Source of the DNA: JANPIX01 sp031425195 | GTDB taxonomy: Bacteria > Pseudomonadota > Alphaproteobacteria > Rhodobacterales > Rhodobacteraceae | NCBI GenBank assembly: GCA_031425195.1 | Contig: JANPIX010000006.1 | Span: 83,231-147,230 of the forward strand | Direction: 5' to 3' | DNA length: 64,000 bases | Part shown: positions 60,036-64,000 of the stretch, one piece after another | Numbering within the stretch: the stretch's first letter is position 1 | How the letters are laid out: every line of letters starts with the position of its first letter | Translations under genes and position numbers: made by a program | Notes under the pieces: model-generated | Seen by the model: only the letters and a program-made list of their open reading frames with translations | Database searches by the model: none | What the model was told of the DNA's origin: nothing

Positions 60036-60415
60036 TATGCAGTCTCCCCGACTTGGCGAACCTTGATCGTAAGTTGGCTGAACGGCTTCATGATCTTGCC
60101 GAACCGCCCACGCGCCCGCGGACGGCCGCGCTTCAGCGTCAGGTTCTTGCCGCAATAGGCTTCGGCAACCACCAATTCGTCCACGTCAAGGCCATGGTTG
60201 TTTTCGGCGTTTGCAATCGCGGACTGCAGGCATTTCAGCACGTCATTGCTGATCCGCTTTTTGGAGAAGGTCAGATCGGCGATTGCCTTGTCGACCTTCT
60301 TGCCCCGGATCAATGCTGCCACGAGGTTCAACTTCTGAGGCGATGTCTTCAGCATTTTCAGCATGGCCATCGCTTCGTTGTCGGCCACACGGCGCGGATT
60401 TTTTTCCTTACCCAT
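60035..60415 (-). CDS. rplV: 50S ribosomal protein L22
   Basis: A 126-residue L22 whose hairpin lines the exit tunnel: 'TSPQKLNLVAALIRGKKVDK' near residues 25-44, 'CLQSAIANAENNHGLDVDEL' near 62-81 and 'TLKRGRPRARGRFGKIMKP' near 92. Confidence 0.97.
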   Translation of the reverse strand: MGKEKNPRRVADNEAMAMLKMLKTSPQKLNLVAALIRGKKVDKAIADLTFSKKRISNDVLKCLQSAIANAENNHGLDVDELVVAEAYCGKNLTLKRGRPRARGRFGKIMKPFSQLTIKVRQVGETA

Positions 60416-60418
60416 GGC

Positions 60419-60697
60419 TTACTTCCTTTTCGCTTTCTTGTCGGCGGCGTGACCGTAATAGGTCCGCGTTGGCGAATATTCACCGAACTTCTGGCCGATC
60501 ATTTCCTCGGTCACGTTGACCGGGATGTGTTTCTTGCCGTTGTAGACTGCAAAGGTCAGACCAACGAACTGCGGCAAGATCGTGGAGCGACGCGACCAGA
60601 TCTTGATGACATCATTCTTGCCCGACTCTTTCGACTTCTCTGCCTTTTTCAAGACATAGGCATCGACGAACGGGCCCTTCCAAACTGAACGTGACAT
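60419..60697 (-). CDS. rpsS: 30S ribosomal protein S19
   Basis: A 92-residue S19 of the head: 'MSRSVWKGPFVDAYVLKKAE' at the start, 'IKIWSRRSTILPQFVGLTFA' near 31-50, 'VYNGKKHIPVNVTEEMIGQK' near 51-70 and 'GEYSPTRTYYGHAADKK'. It lies 3 bases after rplB. Confidence 0.98.
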   Translation of the reverse strand: MSRSVWKGPFVDAYVLKKAEKSKESGKNDVIKIWSRRSTILPQFVGLTFAVYNGKKHIPVNVTEEMIGQKFGEYSPTRTYYGHAADKKAKRK

Positions 60698-60700
60698 GGA

Positions 60701-61537
60701 TCAGCGCCCCTTCTTCGCGTGACGTGACCGGACAATATACTTGTCCGTCGTACGGTTGCTGCGGGTCTTGTTGCCCTTGGTGCCCTTGCCCCATGGAGTG
60801 ACCGGGTGACGGCCGCCCGAAGTACGGCCTTCGCCGCCGCCGTGCGGGTGGTCAATCGGGTTCATCGCAACACCGCGAACCGTCGGGCGGATACCCATGT
60901 GACGACGGCGACCTGCCTTGCCGAGGTTCTGGTTCGAGTTGTCGGGGTTCGACACGGCACCAACGGTGGCCATGCATTCCTGACGGACCATCCGCAGTTC
61001 ACCCGAAGACAGGCGAACCTGAGCGTATCCGCCATCGCGGCCCACGAACTGAGCATAGGTGCCCGCTGCGCGTGCCATCTGGCCGCCCTTGCCGGGCTTC
61101 AGTTCCACGTTGTGAACAATCGTGCCGATCGGCATACCGCTGAACGGCATTGCGTTGCCCGGCTTTACGTCAGTCTTGGCGCCAGCGATCACGCTGTCAC
61201 CAATCGCAAGACGCTGCGGTGCCAGGATATAAGCGACTTCGTTGTCCGAATAGCGAACCAGCGCGATGAACGCGGTGCGGTTCGGGTCATATTCGATCCG
61301 CTCGACCACCGCAGGCATGTCGAATTTCGTGCGCTTGAAATCGACAATGCGGTACAGGCGCTTTGCCCCACCGCCCTTGTGCCACATCGTGATCCGTCAG
61401 GTAGTGATCCGGCCACCCGTCTTGCTCAAACCCTCGGTGAGGGCTTTGACGGGTCGGCCTTTCCACAGCTCCGAACGGTCGATCAGAACCAACCCGCGTT
61501 GGCCAGGCGTCGTCGGCTTGTACGACTTGAGTGCCAT
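60701..61537 (-). CDS. rplB: 50S ribosomal protein L2, reading frame interrupted by an in-frame TGA at codon 47
   Basis: A 279-codon frame (with stop) matching L2, essential for peptidyl transfer and subunit joining. The N-terminus 'MALKSYKPTTPGQRGLVLID' begins at ATG 61537, and 'TEGLSKTGGR' is followed by I-T-T-stop-R-I-T-M before 'WHKGGGAKRLYRIVDFKR'. The TGA is at 61397-61399 on +. Homologues read about N-N-T-G-R-I-T there, so Gly is expected and two neighbouring residues also differ. All else is normal, including 'NPIDHPHGGGEGRTSGGRHP'. The 228-codon remainder from ATG 61387 has no Shine-Dalgarno. Sequence error is the simplest explanation. Confidence 0.9.
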
Positions 61538-61600
61538 GCTTTCTGTCTTCCGTTGCTGATCCCCGCGTCGGGATTGACCCGGGGCTTTCGTAAAAATTCA

Positions 61601-61622
61601 CGGCCCCGGAATACCGGGGCCG
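61601..61622 (-). terminator. Terminator-like hairpin between rplW and rplB
   Basis: Perfect 9-bp stem CGGCCCCGG (61601-61609) / CCGGGGCCG (61614-61622), loop AATA on +. As the transcript runs leftward, it lies upstream of rplW and downstream of nothing but the rplW-rplB gap: the order on the minus strand is rplW stop, this hairpin, TGAATTTTTAC, then rplB. It may attenuate or process the transcript. No separate rplB promoter was seen. Confidence 0.6.
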
Positions 61623-61641
61623 AGGGATTCGAGGCCTTCTA

Positions 61642-61938
61642 TCAAAGACCTGTGGACACGTCGATGGTATTTCCTTCGACCAGCGTCACATAGGCCTTCT
61701 TCTTGTCCGACCGGACACCGGGGCGCCCACGGAACTTTTTCGTCTTGCCCTTGGTGATGGTGGTGTTGACCGCCTTCACCTTGACGCCAAAGACCGCCTC
61801 GATGGCCTCTTTGATCTGGGGCTTCGTCGCTTCCATCTTCACTTGAAACACGAATGCATTCGCCTCCGAGGCCATGGTGGCCTTTTCAGTGATGATCGGC
61901 TTCTTGATAATGTCGTAGTGTTCTGGTTTCGCGCTCAT
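61642..61938 (-). CDS. rplW: 50S ribosomal protein L23
   Basis: A 98-residue L23, docking site for SRP and trigger factor at the tunnel exit: 'HYDIIKKPIITEKATMASEA' near residues 7-26, 'VEMEATKPQIKEAIEAVFGV'-like stretch near 31-50 and 'KGKTKKFRGRPGVRSDKKKA' near 63-82. Overlaps rplD by 4 bases. Confidence 0.97.
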   Translation of the reverse strand: MSAKPEHYDIIKKPIITEKATMASEANAFVFQVKMEATKPQIKEAIEAVFGVKVKAVNTTITKGKTKKFRGRPGVRSDKKKAYVTLVEGNTIDVSTGL

Positions 61939-62555
61939 TTCAAACGAGCCTCCAAGGCTTCGACACCGGCCTTCGTGATCACCAGTTGATCACGCTTCAG
62001 GATGTCATAGACGTTTGCACCCATCGTCGGCAGCACATCCAGACCTTCGATATTGCGGGCAGCCAACGCAAAGTTCGCGTCCACTTCCGCACCGTCGATA
62101 ATCAGAACACGCTTCCAACCCAATTCCTTGACCGCCTTTGCAAGCGTCGAGGTTTTGGCTTCGGCCATCGTGGCCGCGTCCAGGATGATCAGCTCGCCCG
62201 CAGCCATCTTGGCCGACAGGGCGTGCCGCAGACCAAGAGCGCGGAACTTCTTGTTCAGGTCATGCGCGTGGCTGCGCGGGGTCGGGCCCTTTACAACGCC
62301 GCCGTGCCGGAAGATCGGGGCTTTCTTGGAACCGTGACGTGCGCCGCCGGTGCCTTTCTGCTTGTAGATCTTCTTGGTCGAATACGACACTTCCGCGCGC
62401 GTCAGCGTGGAGTGGGTACCGGCCTGCGACTTGGCACGCTGCCACCGAACGACGCGGTGCAGAATGTCGGCGCGTGGCTCAAGACCAAACAGGGCCTCGT
62501 CCAGATCAATCGAACCGGCTTTGCTGCCGTCGAGCTGGATCACATCGAGTTTCAT
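61935..62555 (-). CDS. rplD: 50S ribosomal protein L4
   Basis: A 206-residue L4, which lines the exit tunnel and in E. coli represses its own operon: 'RSEVSYSTKKIYKQKGTGGA'-type region near 54-76 with 'ARHGSKKAPIFRHGGVVKGP' near 72-91, and 'RSHAHDLNKKFRALGLRHAL' near 94-113. Overlaps rplC and rplW by 4 bases each. Confidence 0.97.
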   Translation of the reverse strand: MKLDVIQLDGSKAGSIDLDEALFGLEPRADILHRVVRWQRAKSQAGTHSTLTRAEVSYSTKKIYKQKGTGGARHGSKKAPIFRHGGVVKGPTPRSHAHDLNKKFRALGLRHALSAKMAAGELIILDAATMAEAKTSTLAKAVKELGWKRVLIIDGAEVDANFALAARNIEGLDVLPTMGANVYDILKRDQLVITKAGVEALEARLK

Positions 62556-63382
62556 TCCGTACCTCCGTCAGTCTGTGGTGCTTCGGATGCAACTGTTGCT
62601 GCCTCTTCTGCTGCCACACGGTCGGCAGCCAATGCTGCTTCGTGTTCCGCTTCGGCCGCTGCTGCGGCAAGGGCGGCTGCTTCGGCTGCGGCATGGGCTG
62701 CGGCCTTGTCAGATTTCAACGCGGCGGGCCGGATCGCCATTTCCGGAACCGGCTTCTTCACCGCATCCTTGATCGTGACCCAACCACCGGCCGAACCGGG
62801 AACTGCGCCCTTGATCATGATCAGACCACGGTCGCTGTCGGTGCGGATGACTTGCAGGTTCTGCGTTGTCGTCCGGACAGCGCCCATGTGGCCCGCCATC
62901 TTCTTGCCTTTGAACACTTTGCCAGGGTCTTGGCACTGGCCCGTGGACCCGTGCGAACGGTGGCTGACCGACACACCGTGCGATGCACGAAGACCGCCAA
63001 AGTTGTGCCGCTTCATGGCACCCTGGAAACCTTTACCGATCGACGTACCCGCAACATCAACGAATTGACCTGAAAAATAATGGTCAGCCGTGATTTCCTC
63101 GCCCACACCGATCAGGTTGTCGGGGGTGACGCGGAATTCCGCGATCTTGCGCTTGGGTTCGACATTCGCCTTGGCAAAGTGGCCACGCATGCCTGCCGTC
63201 GTCCGCTTTGCCTTGGCCACGCCGGCACCCAGTTGCACGGCGGTATACCCGTCGCGGTCTGCGGTGCGTTGCGCGACAACCTGAAGGCTGTCGAGTTGAA
63301 GGACGGTCACAGGAACCTGCTTGCCGTCTTCCAGAAACAACCGGGTCATGCCCAGTTTCTTTGCAATTACGCCAGAGCGCAT
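62552..63382 (-). CDS. rplC: 50S ribosomal protein L3 with alanine-rich C-terminal extension
   Basis: A 276-residue L3. The core is normal: 'MRSGVIAKKLGMTRLFLEDG' at the start, 'FQGAMKRHNFGGLRASHGVS' near 118-137 and 'GKVFKGKKMAGHMGAVRTTT' near 153-172. From about residue 222 an Ala/Glu-rich tail of some 55 residues follows ('AAAHAAAEAAALAAAAAEAE'-like), beyond the usual 210-230. It would form a charged helix; its role is unknown. Confidence 0.96.
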   Translation of the reverse strand: MRSGVIAKKLGMTRLFLEDGKQVPVTVLQLDSLQVVAQRTADRDGYTAVQLGAGVAKAKRTTAGMRGHFAKANVEPKRKIAEFRVTPDNLIGVGEEITADHYFSGQFVDVAGTSIGKGFQGAMKRHNFGGLRASHGVSVSHRSHGSTGQCQDPGKVFKGKKMAGHMGAVRTTTQNLQVIRTDSDRGLIMIKGAVPGSAGGWVTIKDAVKKPVPEMAIRPAALKSDKAAAHAAAEAAALAAAAAEAEHEAALAADRVAAEEAATVASEAPQTDGGTE

Positions 63383-63395
63383 CTCGATGCCCCCC

Positions 63396-63704
63396 TTAAA
63401 CTTTGATTTCGACGTCCACGCCGGCAGCGAGGTCGAGCTTCATGAGCGCGTCAACGGTCTGCGGAGTGGGGTCAATGATGTCAAGAAGACGCTTGTGCGT
63501 GCGGATTTCCCACTGGTCGCGCGACTTCTTGTCGATGTGCGGACCACGGAGAACCGTGAACTTCTCGATCTTGTTCGGCAATGGAATCGGGCCGCGCACC
63601 TGTGCGCCGGTCCGTTTCGCTGTGCTGACGATTTCCTGCGTGCTGGCATCCAGTACACGGTAATCGAAGGCTTTCAGCCGAATGCGGATGGTCTGACCTT
63701 GCAT
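63396..63704 (-). CDS. rpsJ: 30S ribosomal protein S10
   Basis: A 102-residue S10, also transcription factor NusE: 'MQGQTIRIRLKAFDYRVLDA' at the start, 'RGPIPLPNKIEKFTVLRGPH' near 37-56 and 'IDKKSRDQWEIRTHKRLLDI' near 57-76. ATG 63704 is the conserved start; GAAGGA lies upstream. First gene of the S10 cluster. Confidence 0.97.
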   Translation of the reverse strand: MQGQTIRIRLKAFDYRVLDASTQEIVSTAKRTGAQVRGPIPLPNKIEKFTVLRGPHIDKKSRDQWEIRTHKRLLDIIDPTPQTVDALMKLDLAAGVDVEIKV

Positions 63705-63725
63705 TTCTTTATCCTTCGGAACGTA

Positions 63726-63746
63726 GGATGGGCAGTGCGCCCATCC
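63726..63746 (-). repeat. Hairpin between tuf and rpsJ
   Basis: Perfect 8-bp stem GGATGGGC (63726-63733) / GCCCATCC (63739-63746), loop AGTGC, in the 64-base tuf-rpsJ gap. Without a T-tract it is likelier an attenuator or processing stem. Confidence 0.5.
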
Positions 63747-63768
63747 CATAGGTTCAGCTTGTTCTCGA

Positions 63769-64000
63769 TTACTCGATGATTTTCGACACGACGCCTGCGC
63801 CGACGGTGCGGCCGCCTTCGCGGATGGCGAAGCGGAGTTTTTCTTCCATCGCGATCGGTGCGATCAGCGCCACGTTGAACTTCAGGTTGTCGCCCGGCAT
63901 CACCATTTCGGTGCCTTCGGGAAGCTCAACCGTGCCGGTCACGTCCGTGGTGCGGAAGTAGAACTGCGGGCGGTAGTTCGCGAAGAACGGCGTGTGACGG
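63769..64000 (-). CDS. tuf: Elongation factor Tu, C-terminal part (truncated by window edge)
   Basis: The last 76 codons of EF-Tu, which delivers aminoacyl-tRNA to the ribosome. Reading leftward: 'HTPFFANYRPQFYFRTTDVT', 'EMVMPGDNLKFNVALIAPIA' and the C-terminus 'GRTVGAGVVSKIIE' before TAA at 63769-63771. The gene continues beyond base 64000. Its position just upstream of rpsJ is the usual one. Confidence 0.97.
   Translation of the reverse strand, partial: RHTPFFANYRPQFYFRTTDVTGTVELPEGTEMVMPGDNLKFNVALIAPIAMEEKLRFAIREGGRTVGAGVVSKIIE

Noticed and set aside
61397..61399. Selenocysteine insertion at the rplB TGA
   Set aside because: Homologues have Gly there, no selenocysteine-containing L2 is known and no following stem of the expected kind is evident.
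1..64000. CRISPR arrays, insertion sequences, prophage genes or integrase attachment sites
   Set aside because: No spaced direct repeats, transposases, integrases or phage genes were seen; the only tandem repeat is the coding one at 53470-53658. The single tRNA gene is not flanked by foreign-looking DNA.

Overview
This window comes from a high-GC alphaproteobacterium, almost certainly of the order Rhodobacterales (Rhodobacteraceae/Roseobacter type). The pointers are a MipZ division-site ATPase, separate b and b' ATP synthase subunits downstream of an AtpI-like gene, a bzt/aap-type amino-acid ABC transporter with very long permeases, a GT14 glycosyltransferase with a DUF5928-like C-terminal half, an L3 with an alanine-rich tail and a 2OG-Fe(II) oxygenase of the TIGR02466 type. 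Nearly everything is core chromosome. I saw no insertion sequence, prophage or CRISPR array.

Layout. 1-8.1 kb: DUF1275 membrane protein, small zinc-finger protein, DUF2459 protein and DNA polymerase I on +; DUF1203, HIT and GT14 genes on -; a sulfotransferase on +. 8.2-11.6 kb: adenosine kinase and endonuclease III on -; an AraC-type HTH/methylguanine methyltransferase fusion and an OmpA-like lipoprotein on +. 11.7-14.3 kb: the F0 operon atpI-atpB-atpE-b'-b on -. 14.4-16.6 kb: ArsR regulator, a 51-codon ORF, MipZ and a YciF-like ferritin-fold protein. 16.6-22.7 kb: one long minus-strand operon, ffh - three GNAT genes - chorismate mutase - rpsP - 48-codon ORF - rimM - trmD - rplS - rpmE, much of it joined by 4-base stop/start overlaps. 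23-27.7 kb: LysR regulator, tRNA-Arg(ACG), orphan histidine kinase, flavoprotein disulfide reductase and TVP38 membrane protein. 28-38.9 kb: rpmH-rnpA-yidD, a DUF3833 lipoprotein, ttcA, an EAL phosphodiesterase, yidC-MOSC-engB, an SDR, and argB-FeS protein-SixA. 38.9-43.6 kb: the bztABCD-type transporter. 43.8-47.3 kb: crcB-rluC-ATP12 and rarA. 47.4-64 kb: the alpha, spc and S10 ribosomal protein clusters running leftward from the 3' end of tuf.

The ribosomal supercluster is the most interesting part. It is broken in two places. Between rplP (L16) and rpmC (L29) sits a 2OG-Fe(II) oxygenase gene behind a rho-independent terminator. Between rpmD (L30) and rplO (L15) sits about 0.8 kb holding a small lipoprotein gene and, on the opposite strand, a 71-residue protein built from three 22-residue Gly/Gln/Asp repeats. 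After each break, transcription appears to restart from promoters that share one architecture: TTGCC(T/C), a 17-base spacer ending in CCTTCCCC, then TATA(C/G). In addition, the reading frame of rplB (L2) carries an in-frame TGA at codon 47. In an essential gene this is either a sequence error or something remarkable.

Three genes (the OmpA-like lipoprotein, the YciF-like protein and the repeat protein) are preceded by GGAAC-N16/17-(C/G)GTT, which resembles the promoter of the alphaproteobacterial general-stress sigma factor EcfG. This suggests a small stress regulon, one member of which lies inside the ribosomal cluster. All functional calls rest on reading the sequence and on family knowledge; no database search was possible.
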